Source: Moringa oleifera (Eukaryota; Streptophyta; Magnoliopsida; Brassicales; Moringaceae). Taken from it: a DNA stretch of 64,000 nucleotides. Below are positions 1 to 12,729 of the stretch, in pieces. The stretch covers positions 1,240,001-1,304,000 of the forward strand of contig JAJFZO010000396.1 of the NCBI GenBank assembly GCA_021397835.1, given 5' to 3'. A model generated the notes under the pieces. The model made no database searches, had not been told where the DNA came from, and saw only the letters and a list, made by a program, of their open reading frames with translations. Numbering within the stretch: the stretch's first letter is position 1; each line of letters starts with the position of its first letter. The position numbers and the translations under genes were made by a program.

Positions 1-1700
1 AATAAATTATACCAATACTAGAAAAAAAAAAAAAGATGGAATAAAAAAGACATGATTGTCGCCAACATTTTTGCATATATTGTAGCACTAGATTTTATAA
101 CAAAAGATGAAGATCTTGAACTAAAGACTATTAAAGAATCAATGTAGACATGACTAGTTAAAATGGAACAACGCAATTCAAACTGAGTTAGACTCACTTG
201 CGAAACGTGAAGTATTGGACCAATAGGTATAAAATCAATGGGGTACAAATGGAACTTCGTGCAAAAGCGAAATGAGAAAAAATGAGATTATGAGAATAAA
301 ACATGACTTGTTGAACATGATTTTTAATAAAGACTTGGAATTGATTATAAAGAGACATTCTTGTGTGTTGGATGCAATTACACTAAGATTTCTTATTAGG
401 CTATCAGTTTGTGAAAATTTAAAAATACGTCTTATGGATGTGGTTATAGCCTATTTATATGATTCACTTGATAGTAATATTTATATGAAAATCCCTGAAG
501 GATTTAAAATGGTTGAAGAATGTAATTCAAGTTCTTGAAAAATGTATTCCATTAAACTACGAAAGTCTTTATACGATTAAAATAATCTAGACGCATATGG
601 TATAATCGTCTTAGTGATTATTTATTAAAGGAATGATAGAAGAATGATCCTATTTATTCATGCCTTTTTATAAGAAGTCTAATTCTGGGTTTGCTATAAT
701 TGTAGTATATTTTGATGACATAAATATTATGGGTACCATTGATGAACTCCCTAAGATAGTAAATTATTTAAAACAAGAATTTGAGATGAAAGACTTAAGG
801 AAGACAAATTTTTTTCTTGATTTACAAATTAAGCATCTAGTAAATGAAATTCTCATTCATTAATCTAATTACACAGAAAAGGTCTTAAAGCGATTCTATA
901 TAGATAAAACAGATCCATTAAGTAGTTCAATGGTTGTTAGATCACTCGATGTAAAAAAAGATCCTTTTAAACCTCAAGAAAATAATGAAGAAATGCTAAG
1001 TTTTTAAGTACCATATCTTAGTGCAATCGATGCATTAATGTATGTTACAAATAATACACGACTCCATATAGCTTTTTCAGTAAATTTATTAGCAAGATAC
1101 AGTTCTTTTCTAACACGAAGACATTGAAATAAAATCAAACACATACTTCTTTACCTTTGAGGAATAATTAACATAAGGTTATTTTGTTCTAACAAATCAG
1201 TGGCATAATTAACAAGTTCTGCAGATGCAGTATATTTATTTGATCCACACAAGGATCGATCTCAAACAAGTTATTTATTCATTTGCAATGGTATTGCTAT
1301 ATCATGTCGTTCAACAAACTAGCAGCCACTTCTTCAAACCATGCTGAGATTCTTGTAATTTATAAAGCAAGTCGAAAATGTGCGTGGTTGAGATCAATGA
1401 TTCAACATATACATAAGATATGTGATTTATTAAAAATCAACATCAATCCTATAATATTATATGAAGATAATGATGCATGTGTAGCTAAATTAAAAGGATG
1501 ATAAATTAAAGGAGATAGAATAAAACATATCTTGCCAAAATTGTTTTTTACTCATGATCTTCAAAGGTATAGTGACATTAATATGCAACAGATTCTTTCC
1601 AATAATAATTTGACAAATTTTTTTACTAAAGCATTATCGACTTCAAGGTTTGAAAATTTGAGTTATGGTACATGTATTCGTTGAAATAAAGCTCTTATAT
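1..1700 (+). pseudogene. Ty1/copia polyprotein remnant (reverse transcriptase to RNase H)
   Basis: This is the 3' part of a degenerate copia-type pol gene whose 5' part lies outside the window. Pieces in three frames follow the usual order. First comes the start of the reverse transcriptase (GYKWNFVQKRNE near 240-275, then VLDAITLRFLIRLSV and YMKIPEGFKM up to 538). Next is the catalytic region, where the usual YVDD reads YFDD (VVYFDDINIMGT, about 700-735). Last is RNase H (LAATSSNHAEI, then LYEDNDACVAKLKG to about 1500, and a tail ending near ADLFTKAL, about 1640). Stops and frameshifts break it throughout, so it cannot make a polyprotein. Family assignment is from motif order and is secure; activity is excluded. 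Confidence 0.9.
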
Positions 1701-1703
1701 AAT

Positions 1704-2300
1704 GATAAGGGGGACTTAATGTGCACTATACTCTTTTTTTCTTTGCCATGGTTTGTCTCACTGAAATTTTTTAATGAGGCAGATTGTCAATGCGTATTTA
1801 CCCAAGAATGATATACTCTTTCACTAAATTTTTTTTCCACGAAGTTTTTCTTCTAAATAAAGGTTTTAATGAGACACATTTTTTATATATGGACATCAAA
1901 GGAAAAATACTATAAATATAATAATCAATTTATGAATATCCATTCATCTCCTTCATTATGAAGTGAAACCCTTTGGTGTACCAACTTTTGGTATTTGTAA
2001 CTTCTCTCCCTTTTCATACTTTTTTATCTCTCCATGATGTATATTAATTATATTATTTGATGATACCATTAATTTATATTTTTTTTAATTGTTGATAAAA
2101 GTGTCTATAAATAAAAGATGTAAAATCGTAAGTTGATAACAACAAAGATAAACAAATAAAAAAACATTACTCTTCTTTATCACTGTATTGTAAGTCTCTT
2201 CTTCTACTTTTTCTATTTAGTAATAGTTTCTTTACTTTTATCACTTTATTTTATAATACTCATAAGAATAATGCTCGTGATTAATGACTTATTATTATTT
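1704..2300 (+). repeat. Polypurine tract and probable 3' LTR of the copia remnant
   Basis: A purine-rich tract (ATAAGGGGGACTTA, about 1705-1718) follows the RNase H/C-terminal piece. Sequence starting TGTGCACTATACTC at about 1720 has the look of a copia 3' LTR, with the low-complexity CTTTTTTTC and AATGAGGC stretches common in plant copia LTRs. The 3' edge is not resolved; I place it loosely near 2300, where the sequence becomes plain AT-rich. No second LTR copy is in the window to confirm the boundaries. Confidence 0.55.
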
Positions 2301-3400
2301 TAATGCTCATTGCTAAATCATAAATTTTGCTAATTGCATTAGCAAAAGTTATATATTTTTAAAATTTATTATGTTATTTTTTAAAATATAAAATTATTTT
2401 ATTATTAAAATTTTAATAAAATATTATATATATATATAAATAGCGAGTTTGAATAAATTTATAACATATACAAGTAAACATAAACAGTGTGTATATATAT
2501 ACATATGTTTTTGTTTTAATGGTAGTTTTTTAGTTTTTATATTAATTTACTTTTTTAGCATAATTTTAGAGAAGATAGCACTCCCTTTTTAAAAAAAGAA
2601 AAAATTGTCTCTTTGAATGGCACATTTTATCCTGCCTAGTAAATTATTACAGTTGTTGGAGCTGTAGCCATCTTATCATCTGGTTGTCTTTCCTTCAAGA
2701 AATTGTAATTGAAACTAGAGCTGTCAAAAGGGATTCCATTTCAAACCAAAATATTTTGAAAGCCTAAAACAATAATAGTTAACAATAAACAACAAAATTG
2801 TATTATTCTGAATATACATAAACAAAACATATTTAATAAATTAAAATAGAAAAATTAAAGAACACTCACCCTAAAATATAACACTTAAAATTTTATTTTG
2901 ATGTATCAAGATTGAAATTTAATTTTATGTTATTAAATTACTCTACGCATAATATTAATAAATATATCTTGATGAACCTCTCAAAACATAACCTTATTTT
3001 CCTGTAAAATAAAATTACAATTTACCAAAATTTTAAATTGATCTATGATTATTTTTTCTTTAAAACAAAAATCTTGTTATGAACAAAAGAAAAATGAATA
3101 AAAATTTTAAATGGTTAAACTTAAGTTTGAGAAAAAGATTTTATTGATATCAAAAAATAGCTTTAAAAAATGCATCTTTAGAAAGAAGTCTTTTCAAATT
3201 GTTCTTCAGCCCTTACAAGAGTAAATGCATCTTTTGAAAAACATAAATTTCCATTCAACCACCAACCATTACTTTTCCAACAGATAGGCCTGTAAAAGCC
3301 TTCCAGAAAGAACTATAAAATGAAAAAAGAAAAAAAAAAAAAAAAGAAGTGAAACTAGTAAGGCAGAAGAGTAACAAGAACAGATAAATAGTTGCAAACA
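2301..3400. other. AT-rich intergenic stretch, nothing coding seen
   Basis: Simple AT-rich sequence with short A/T runs and a TATATA tract near 2430. I see no ORF, repeat family or RNA gene here. The last part, approaching 3590, is likely 3' untranslated sequence of the small zinc-finger gene. Confidence 0.5.
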
Positions 3401-3590
3401 AGACTACTTACAAGTTAGTCAGATCTCCTGGCGTCGCATTCATCGATGGGAGCCATACCACAGAAGCTCAAATATCAAAGATCACTTTACTCCAACGAAA
3501 TTCAAGGGTCTAAAATAACATATCACAAGTTTACTTGAGTCCCTTCTTTTTGGTTTTTTCTTCTGCATTTTTACAAAGACGAGAAAATGA

Positions 3591-6500
3591 TCAACTTGAT
3601 ACAGTAGGAGGTTTCTCTTTTGGATGTTTTGAAGCATAGTGATCACCAAGTTGATTTGGATTCGCTAGTTGCACCTGAAAGCACAAATAAGTTCAAGCTT
3701 AGTCTAACGCGGAAGCATAAACAGCATTCTTAGAGATGATTCTCTTAAAGGCAGTGGCGCATTTTGTGACAATTAAAGAACTTATTCGGAGCTGCTTCAT
3801 TCAGTATAATTACCATAACAAGAACATTGGCATGTCAAAAAAGGTAATGGATGATTTTGAAAATTAAATGAATACTATTATCTAGTTAACATGAGAGACT
3901 GTTTCAGACCCACGACAAAAGAATAAAACTTATGACAGACAAAAATATGAAAAGGAAAAGACCCAAAAATGCCCTGCTCACAATTGTATGTGCTCACAAA
4001 TGTGCATGCATGCCAATGTAAGTACATAGGTATAACTGACAATTGAAATAAAGATAATTTTTAACAAACTGAAAATATGTCTGTCCCTGCTAAGGAGTGT
4101 TGACAATCATAAATTTTTCTGCCTGACTCAGAACCCCCAATACTTGCAAACCAGGTGAAGCAACAGAACCCGACGGTGACACAGGAACTGGGGCCTGTTA
4201 CACTGGTTTGTAGAATTGTATCAAAGTGGTTTCAGCTATTGGAATGATTGATTGTACAACCTAAATCCCCGAAACATTGCACACCCCTTAAATACATTAG
4301 AGAGGCTAGGCCCAAGAGCTTGGATCTGTTACTGTCATTGGTAGACATGAAAAAATTATTGCAAGTTCATTTGGTGATAATGATCCAAACAAGCCAAGAG
4401 ACTGAGGACAGAATGGAACAGTTATGCCTTTCAGCAGATCACATATGGTCAAGCCTCACGTTCCTTGGTAGTATTGACTCCTTCACCTAAGATTACCTGC
4501 TACGTTTGGCATTTCTTAACTTGATTTGCAAGATTCATCCATTGAGTAGTGATGTACCTCCAAGGATCATGCTTTGTTACAGAATGGTTCTGCACCTTTT
4601 TTTTTCACCCTGGGTGGGCGGGGACAGTTTCATATATATTTTTTCCAATATATCGAATATGATACAAGATGGAGTATATATGGAGAAGCAACTCCATTTC
4701 ATACCTAGTCACTGTGCTTTTGGTGGTTATAGCCACAACGAAGTATAGAATTTTTAAGGTTAGCAGCATTAATCTAAATTAATATTTTAAAATGTAGTTG
4801 TTCATACAAAGGCTGTAGTGTAAGGATGCAATAGTTAAATCTAACACTGTATGATGCAAGAAGTTGACAATTTCTTGAGGAATAAGTCTTACGGTTTCCA
4901 AACAGCAAAAACAAAAGCATTTTAGAACCTCACATTAGGTCTTTTAGCCATGAGATGCCATTTTCACAGTTTTTTTTCTCAATGATTAAAATTCTTAAGA
5001 TAGTGATCTAAATGTAAACTAAAAGATTAAAAAGCTCCAACAAATTACTGCAAGTGTTACAACAAAAACACCAAAACAATGAACTAATGAAACTCAAAAT
5101 AATAACTGCGGATGAGGAGCAAAACAGAACATGGAAATCAGTAGCTCCATCACTCATAGAACTGAAATTTCTAATGACAGAATCCTCACTAGATGGGAAC
5201 TACAGACATCTATAGACTCTAAAATTCCGCTTTAGCCCAACAGAATACAGACTTTAACTTGTTCACCGTTTAAAGCAACTAGCAAATATTTCTGCTAGTA
5301 CTAGCTTAAAAGTTGATAAAACAATATTGATAATTCCATGTCATATTTGCAAGCAGGAGTTTATAGATGTCTATGAATGTGTACATGTTCAAGACAATCA
5401 CAGTGAATGGCCCAATCCATCTGATTTTCTTGGGTAGTCACAGAACTACTAACATAGAGTTGCATGGTCAGTTTAAAGGGACCCAAGATAGTGAAACAAG
5501 CTTCTGCTGTTATCCCCCTTGCGATCTCTTAGTTGATGCTAAGGACGTAGAAATAGGAAAGTGTTTGAGGGAGTACAAATGAATAGTTCTTTTGTGAGGG
5601 GTAGTGGTTATATACATTAAAATCATGGGTTAAAGAAAATTGCTCTTCAAATGAAGAGCAACTACTTCTAAAGCCAATCAAACTAACCACAAACTACTAA
5701 AAGTGGCCAAAATATATGTACTATCCACCAAGATATGCCATACTGACCACTATTCCTCCCAGCATCACTGTTACCAATTCCAGCACCCCCAACTTGCCTA
5801 TTTCATGCCTTGTACCTCTACTAGTTTGGCCACCACAACCTCAAGCCATTCTCCATTGCCATCAAATGTCCACAACTATGTCCACTAACACTATGATATG
5901 AGGCTAAAATAGTTTATTTATCAATCAAACTAAGATCCGATAATACAACTCTCTAAAAACTAGCAAACACATCTCCTAAGGGTGGGAGCTCTTAACCCCC
6001 CAGAATTTTGAGATCTAAATGAGTTCTAATTTAGCCTAAAGCCAATTAGACATTTGACTGCAAAAGTTCACTAGACATCTTTGGATAATACTCTTCAAGG
6101 CTTCAATCACCTTGTTCAGTATTGAAGGATAGTTGAGACACCTGGTAGATTCCTGTTACATTCTTGGAACTTGTACACAATTGTTGGAGTTATTCCAAAA
6201 CTTGCTCTTCAGTCTTTGTGGTAACAGGAAGTTTGCTCCCTAAACCTCTTAAATTTAACAGTTCAGGCCACAAAACAACAAAGTGTACTAAACATAAATT
6301 AGAATTAATCAAATGAAAATTTTTTGCAGGAATCTTTCACAAAAATAGCAACTAAATTATCAACTAGATGAAATGATTCCTTATTAGACCGTGATATTGG
6401 ATCACCAAATACATAGTTATTGTATATTCTTTCATATGGGTAATGCAATCTAATACTTCTCTTTCAAGTTCCTAAGCCTTTTAGTTTTCCAAATCAAAGC

Positions 6501-8681
6501 AGTCTTTAGCAGCATTTTCCTGACTACAGTATTTGGTTCCATGTTATCCATGCATCCTCTTCTACAACTCAGTATACTTTATAAAATGTTGAAAGTTGAT
6601 GCCCATCTATATGACTACTGCCCAAAAAATACACTTGCAAGTGCTTCGATTTTATTGAGGTTATAAGTATGAGTAAAATCACATTAGACATGCCTAATAT
6701 CATATTACAGTCCATGGATTAAGACCAATGGATCATTTGTCAGTTTGAGATATTAATTTCTAGATCCTATATGAGATAAAATACCAAGTATTTCAAACAC
6801 GAAGTCAGTCAACCAACTAGATAAGTTCATTGTTGATTAAGGTCAGAGTAGAAAATAAAATATGCAGAGCTGAAGGATAAATATCCATGTTGAATCAAGA
6901 GAGAACAAAAAAAGGTCTTTGACAAGTTCTATAGACACTATACTTTCAAGTGACACCCACATCACCACCTTTGACACACACAGAGAACAAGAGAAGAGAA
7001 CAAAAAAATGAAGATCTCATAAACAAAACCTGGATGAAGGGAAACCAAAAATTCCTGAAAACATGTAAGCAAGAAACACAAAAAGATAAAATAGGATTTC
7101 AGATATCACCTAGAGTTCATTAGCTCTATTACCACGTTAAGATATTAGATAGTAAATGAAAACAGAATCTGGAAGCAGAATAGATAAGTGTGGAACACAC
7201 AAAGCCTGGCTCTCTCCCTCATATTTTCTTATAAATAGAGTTAATCAAAAAATAAAAGTTAAAGCCAATATTTTGTTTTAATATACTCCGGCAGCACATC
7301 CAATTATTAACAAAAACACGTACAGATTTCCTTACCAATGCAAAACACTACAGAACTGATAGTTTACAAAAGCATTTTCTATGTTCATCGTCATGTTTTA
7401 TGTTTGACTTCATAAAACATTTCAAATTAGTTTTCTTCAAAATCTAGAAGTGATCTTTGGTTTAACAAAATGAAATTGTTTACTTGAAAAGAGAGAGAGA
7501 GAGAAAGAGAGAGCTCTATCTCTCTATTCACCTCAAGATACAGAGATCAAAGAGGCATGCCTATGGCCTCAGCCACCAAAAAAATAAAAAAGCCCAGGTA
7601 CAAGAATGATATACTAATAATACATTCAGCCAAAACTTGCCCGAAGAACATATACTGTAACACCACAGAGGCACTCTTGAAATCAAGAGAGAAAGAATGA
7701 TATTGGAAAACGTAAAAAATGAACAAGTAGAGGAATAGTGAAATCAAGAATTCTAGTGCAAGAGATTCACAAGAATGACCCCCCCCCCAAAAAAAAAAAA
7801 AAAAACAGAAGACTGTAAAGCAGAGTGACCAACAAGAGCTCTATCTAAAGCTCCTCAATAACTTTTATTTAAGTGAAAATGATGAGACAAGAGACTAAAA
7901 CAGGAAAAGTAAAAGCAAACACCTTTACATAAGCAAAAGTTAATCATTCTTGAGCCCTTCAATTTCACTCTTCCATTTTAAATTTTGAAAATTGTTCTCC
8001 AACTCTAGCTTCGTTCTTAGATAAAAACAAGATTCTACACTTCAGTACTGAAGTTTCCTTTGCCTTCGTCCTTGTTTTTCTCAACCTTCAACACTTGTTT
8101 TTGTCAGGGCATACTAAATCTACAACTTTTTTTTTCGTTGTTCTTTCTAATGAAATAATTACTCCTAAGAAAAATCAGAGAATCAATCTGAAACTTTTTT
8201 ATTGTCTCCTTGAAGTAGAAAATTCATGGTCTATGATCTTATGAAAGCACCCGAAGCAAAGAATAGCAAACGATCTAAGCTGGCCGCATCAAGTTCATAA
8301 ACATGCTTCCATGGAATATGCATGTTTGATTTCCAAAGAAAAACAAGCTCGATACCATAATATGACCCATCATAAACACAATGAAGGAGAAACAGAAAAT
8401 AAACCCTTCAACACATAAAAATCAACAGCTAACAGAGATCTCAAAGTTAATCCCCAAACAACAGATAGAAAACAAATGGCGGAGACATTTGATACGGGCC
8501 GACAAAAATAGGGAAAAGAAGAAAGTAAAAGATTAGTTAAAAGAAAATAAAAGAGTACCTTACAGATTGGGCAGCTGACTTTGAGGGCAACGGCTCTAGC
8601 CTCAAGCTGAGAGCCCTTTGGCTTCTGATTCCTCTCTGCATTTCTCCTTTGTGCTTCAATCTTCTGCTTTCCTCGAGTCAT
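3591..8681 (-). CDS. Small C2H2-type zinc-finger protein (SERF/4F5-like N-terminus), 68 aa, two exons
   Basis: Exon 1 is 8681-8559 and exon 2 is 3674-3591, separated by a 4,884 bp intron with a GT donor (after an AAG codon) and a TTTCAG acceptor. Joined in phase 0 they give 68 residues. The N-terminus is strongly basic (MTRGKQKIEAQRRNAERNQ), like SERF/4F5 proteins. It is followed by one Cys2His2 finger with C37, C40, H53 and H58 (C-x2-C-x12-H-x4-H); exon 1 supplies the cysteines and exon 2 the histidines. The start at 8681 is chosen because the family begins MTRG; an in-frame ATG lies upstream at 8834 but that extension looks like 5' untranslated sequence. This family of short plant proteins (At2g23090-like) is conserved but poorly characterised; nucleic-acid binding is inferred only from the finger and basic charge. 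Confidence 0.85.
3675..8558 (-). other. 4.9 kb intron of the small zinc-finger gene
   Basis: The intron joins codon 41 (Lys) to codon 42 (Val). It is less AT-rich than the intergenic DNA and carries no ORF I can assign. It holds a (GA)n tract at about 7489-7512, a C/A homopolymer block at about 7779-7805, and a 22 bp near-perfect palindrome (arms TTGCTCTTCA / TGAAGAGCAA) at 5640-5661. Short ORFs at 4248-4748 and 5367-5901 show no family resemblance and overlap each other or lie within the intron, so I do not call them genes. Confidence 0.75.
7489..7535. repeat. (GA)n / (CT)n microsatellite inside intron
   Basis: A run of GAGAGA repeats is followed within about 15 bp by CTCTATCTCTCT, giving a short purine strand facing a pyrimidine strand that could fold back on itself. 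Confidence 0.8.
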
Positions 8682-8879
8682 TTTCTCTGGATCGATTTGA
8701 TTACAGTTGGTGGGAATCTTCCTTGCGGCTCTTGCGTGGGTGCTATTTTGTAGCCGACGGATCACGGGCATGGTTCCCTGCGTGCGCGTGTCTCTGCTGC
8801 GGGCCCCTCCACGCGTGGATGCCTTCGCTGCCATCCATTTTTTGGTTGGTACCTCCTAGACCTCACCACCATTCCTACT

Positions 8880-9195
8880 CGGTTCGGTTTTGGTTTTAAA
8901 TCGTTGATTCAAGGTTTATAGTTAGAATGAACCATAACTTGAACCGTTAAATTATAATTTTAGTTAAGATTTGGTTCAAAAGCGCTTCAAGTTTCGGTTC
9001 ATAAGCAGTTCAAGTTCAAATTCGATTAAGATTCATAGGCGGTTCAAGTTCAGGTTCAGATTCAGGTCCGATTTAAATTTCAGTTTGGTTCACATTTGGT
9101 TCAAGATTGGTTTAAAATAAATTCGGGTTTCGATTCGTTTCAAGTTTGGTTCAAAATAAATTCAAGTTTCGATTCATATACACTTGAACCAAATT
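8880..9195. repeat. hAT left-end subterminal repeat cluster
   Basis: Dense direct and inverted copies of GGTTCAAGTT, GGTTCAAAA and GATTCAAG-type words. In Ac-type elements such clusters are transposase binding sites (known for the family); here that is inferred from position. Confidence 0.65.
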
Positions 9196-9419
9196 CAGTA
9201 GCTAATTTAATAAAAGATACTTAATCTAATGAAGATATATTTTTAGAAAATAAAAACACCTAATTTAATAAAGTTAAATTAAATGATTAATTAAAAAATA
9301 AATAATTTAAATTAGATTTGCACTTAATTTTTATCAAAATTAAGTTGCTTGCGTATCCTCTTATGTTAGAGGAATCAAAGTCTACGTAGTTCTCTTACTT
9401 TTTGAAAATTGAAATGTTC

Positions 9420-11577
9420 ATTAATTACTGTCAGTACCTTCAGTAGTTTGTTCATTTTTTAACAGATCATAATTTAATTTTTGATTTATTTCTTGTTTTC
9501 GAAATTATACTTTTGTCAAATCATCAACATAAACTTGAGCTTGAATTAAATCTAGACCCATACATGAGCACATTTAATCCAATACATGTCCAACAGTACT
9601 AAACTCTTGTTCCACAATAACTGTAGAAATCGGTGTTGTAAGAATTTACTTAGCTACAATAGCCAAAATTGGAAAATATCTTTTATGTTCTTTTCACCAT
9701 TGCAGAATATTGAAATTATTATCTTCATCAACAAACTCAAAAGAAATTGTTAAATAATTCTCAAGCTTAAGATTTGGGCTTGATGAAGATGAACCCCGTA
9801 ATTTTTTTATTTTTTGAAACAATAATTGATACCCTTCACTAATTTTTGATGATGAAACTTGATATGAATTATCAATTTCTATAACACCAATATTATCAAA
9901 ATTGATCATAAAGTATATTATATTCATTATGTATTGAATAAAATAAATTTGTAATATTTACAATCATAACCATAATATCTACATCTATTTGTAAACAATT
10001 ATAATAACAAAATAAATATTCACTCAAATAAACTAATTTGCAGGGTGGATCAAATACTAACCCAAGCAAATATATAATTGAAATATTAAAATAATACTCT
10101 AATCATTTATCTTTTATAACTTGAATGCAATTAAGTAATTTTTTTATCTTTTACACATTTTTCGAAGTGAGCAATAATATTAATAGCCTTAATAATAAAT
10201 AAATTGATAGTAGAATAATATATATCCAATAAAAAATTAGTAGCATCATAAAAAAATTTTAATAATTGGTAAATTTTTGTACACATATTTCATTGTTGAG
10301 GATAAAGAATAATATTACTAACATTATATCGCATAAAATCTCATAGTAATTCTTTATATGTATCATTTTTACAAAGTAATTTATATATAGAATTCTAACG
10401 AGTAGGAATATCACGTGAAAATTATATGAGATGCACAACACAAATAATACAAAATTTAGCCCATACTTTCATTGCTTTTGGATGTTTCTATAAATAATAT
10501 AATACTTCTCTAATAGGTACGATAGTATAATTAAGTAATTTAACCCATTTTAAATACAAATTTAAAACATGACAAGCATATCTTTGATGAAAAAATTAAC
10601 CACCAATGTAAGGATTACATAAAATTATTAATTGAAGAATAACGACAGTATTTTTAGAAGCATTATCAAAACCAATTGAAAAAGATTTTATTATCAATTT
10701 TATACTCTTCAAAAATATTTTTAAGCATTAAATAAATATTATTAGCTGTACTAGCCTCATCAAAAATTCTAAATGCAAGAATTAGTTTTTGTATTATCCA
10801 ATCATTATCCATGTAATGACAAGTTAAACCCATGTAAAAATGTGTTTGCCAATGATCACTCCATATATCGGTACATACAAAAACACGACCTTGATAATTT
10901 TTAAAATATTTAATTAAATCTTTTTTTATTTTTTTATAAAAATCAAAAAATGTATGTGTGGGAGTAGATCTAGGAACATGACATGCAACAGGATTTAATG
11001 CTTTTTGACAATAATTAATAAAACTAACTTTTTCACTAAAACTAAAAGATAAGTGCTCAACAACAACCATCTATGCTAATTTTTCTCTATTATTTATATC
11101 TGCATAATTAAATAATTGATTGTTAAAAGTATCATACCTTGCTATTTGTTGCTAACCATATGATTTTGATTTTCCAGCTTTTGTAGGATGTTTGCTATCA
11201 ATATTCCTTCAATATGTGCCATGTCTTTCAGATTTTGACAACTTAAATTTTTTTGAACAATAATTACAAACAACTACCTTTGTTTCATCCGATTTATTAA
11301 ACTTTTTCATATGAACTTCGAACAAATCACATTTTTTTCATTTTTCTTGAATTTCTTCAATATTTTCATCAAAAATTTGAATATCAAGATGAGGAAGAAT
11401 TGAAACAGATTAGCTTTTGAAATTTGATTCGTAAATTCTAAAACGAGGATTTCTAACAAAAGATTGATGATGAAGAAATTCATGATAAGCATCGGTATCA
11501 AGATACATGTTTCTGTTGAGTATAACACCTTTATTTTTAGAAGAGATAGATTTTTTTGAAGGATTACCACTTGCCAT
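9420..11577 (-). pseudogene. hAT transposase pseudogene (BED finger to C-terminal dimerisation domain)
   Basis: Read on the minus strand from the ATG at 11577 (MASGNPSKKSI), the pieces follow the family order. A BED-type finger (VVCNYCSKKF, then GTY and HPTKAGK) is at about 11,290-11,170. The core region (GRVFVCTDIWSDHW, then MGLTCHYMDNDWIIQK) lies within 11,070-10,666. The C-terminal dimerisation region (TTPISTVIVEQEFSTVG, with AQVYVDDLTK) is at about 9,640-9,490. Stops and frameshifts occur in every domain, so no active protein is expected. The family assignment is firm; the exact 3' limit is approximate. Confidence 0.85.
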
Positions 11578-11984
11578 TAAAAAATTATTGATAAAAAATA
11601 AAATAATTAATTATAAAAAATAATAACGATAAAAAATTTAAGTATAAAAATGTAAAAATATATGATAATTGAGAAAGTAAACCAGATAGATGAATGAATT
11701 AATGATAGAGAATTAAAATAATTAAAAATAAATAATTAAATAAATTAAAAAATTAAAAAAATTAAAATAAGTAAAACGTAAGTAAGAATAAAAATAAATA
11801 AAATAATCAAATAATTGAATGAGAGAATTAAATGAGAATTGTAAGTGAGAATTGTGTAAAAAAAAAGGAGAAAAAAGTTAAGTATTTATAGATGAAAACT
11901 AATAAAAAATAATTTAAAAATAAATTCAAATTCAAATTTAAATTTAATTTTTTTTTCAATTTTCAATAAGTGAAAGATATTCTC

Positions 11985-12330
11985 TTTCTCTCAACGAGGC
12001 CTTACTTAATAATACAGTAGTGTAAGAGAAAAAATTTTTTTCTCTCATACTAATATTCTCTTCTCTTACACTAATAATAGAGTAGTGTAAGAGAAAGAAT
12101 CTCTTTCTCTTACATTACTCTCTTTCTTTTTGATAAATAAGATTAAGATGACCGAAATTGTCATCTCACTCTTACTAGTAAAAGAGAAAGAATCTCTCTT
12201 TCTCTTGAATAAATAAGGGTGAGGTACTTTTTAATAAATAAGAAAATGGTCACCTCACTCGTACATTAGTGTAAAAGAAAGAGTACAACTTTGTAAGGAA
12301 AATAATCTCTTCTTTTACACTAGTGTAATT
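11985..12330. repeat. Cluster of inverted TAGTGTAAGAGAAA repeats in the hAT right arm
   Basis: The word TAGTGTAAGAGAAA and its complement recur several times (near 12,018, 12,060, 12,080, 12,105, 12,265 and 12,310), forming nested hairpin arms. They lie upstream of the transposase start, where promoter or subterminal binding sites would be expected. Function is inferred only. Confidence 0.7.
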
Positions 12331-12729
12331 ATATAAAATAATTTTTTTAAAATAAATTTAGTATTTAATATTTTAATTATAAAATTTTAATAAAATTAAA
12401 AATAAAAATATTTATGTTTTTGTTGAAATATATATTTTAAATTTAAAATTATTTTTAAAATTTTTAAAATTAATTTTTAATAATTTTTTAAATTAAATTT
12501 TTTAATTTTTTAGAAATTAATTTAATTAGAAATCGAATCGTAACCGTCGATTTTGAACTTTCAGTTTTGATTCTGATTCAAAATTTTTATGAATCATAAC
12601 CAAACCATTTTTAAAATAATTTTAATTTACGGTTCAAAACCAAAACTAGTATAAATGATTTCGATTCGATTTAAAACTTAACAATTACAGTTCGATTCAC
12701 CGGTTTAAATCGAACCGTAATCACCTCTA

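Larger units (their letters stand above)
8857..12729 (-). mobile_element. Ac-like hAT DNA transposon (degenerate)
   Basis: The interior codes in minus-strand pieces for an Ac/RICESLEEPER-type transposase. Both ends have subterminal clusters of GGTTC/GATTC words like those of plant hAT elements. The right end reads CGAACCGTAATCACCTCTA; its reverse complement begins TAGAGGTGATTACGGTTCGA. The left end begins TAGACCTCACC and then carries CGGTTCGGTTTTGG. The bases flanking the ends (GTACCTCC on the left, GTACTTAT on the right) agree at 5 of 8 positions, compatible with a decayed 8 bp target duplication. The ends are therefore probable rather than proven. The left end lies about 176 bp upstream of the zinc-finger gene's start codon. 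Confidence 0.75.

Noticed and set aside
4248..5901. Several ORFs of 60-80 codons inside the 4.9 kb intron
   Set aside because: No domain, no start context or splice logic; compositions match random translation, and two at 5.7 kb overlap in different frames.
8682..8834. N-terminal extension of the zinc-finger protein from an ATG at 8,834
   Set aside because: In frame, but the family starts at MTRG and the extension has no similarity to it; treated as 5' UTR.
8618..8899. 93-codon plus-strand ORF over the zinc-finger gene's first exon
   Set aside because: Antisense shadow of the real coding exon and its 5' untranslated region.
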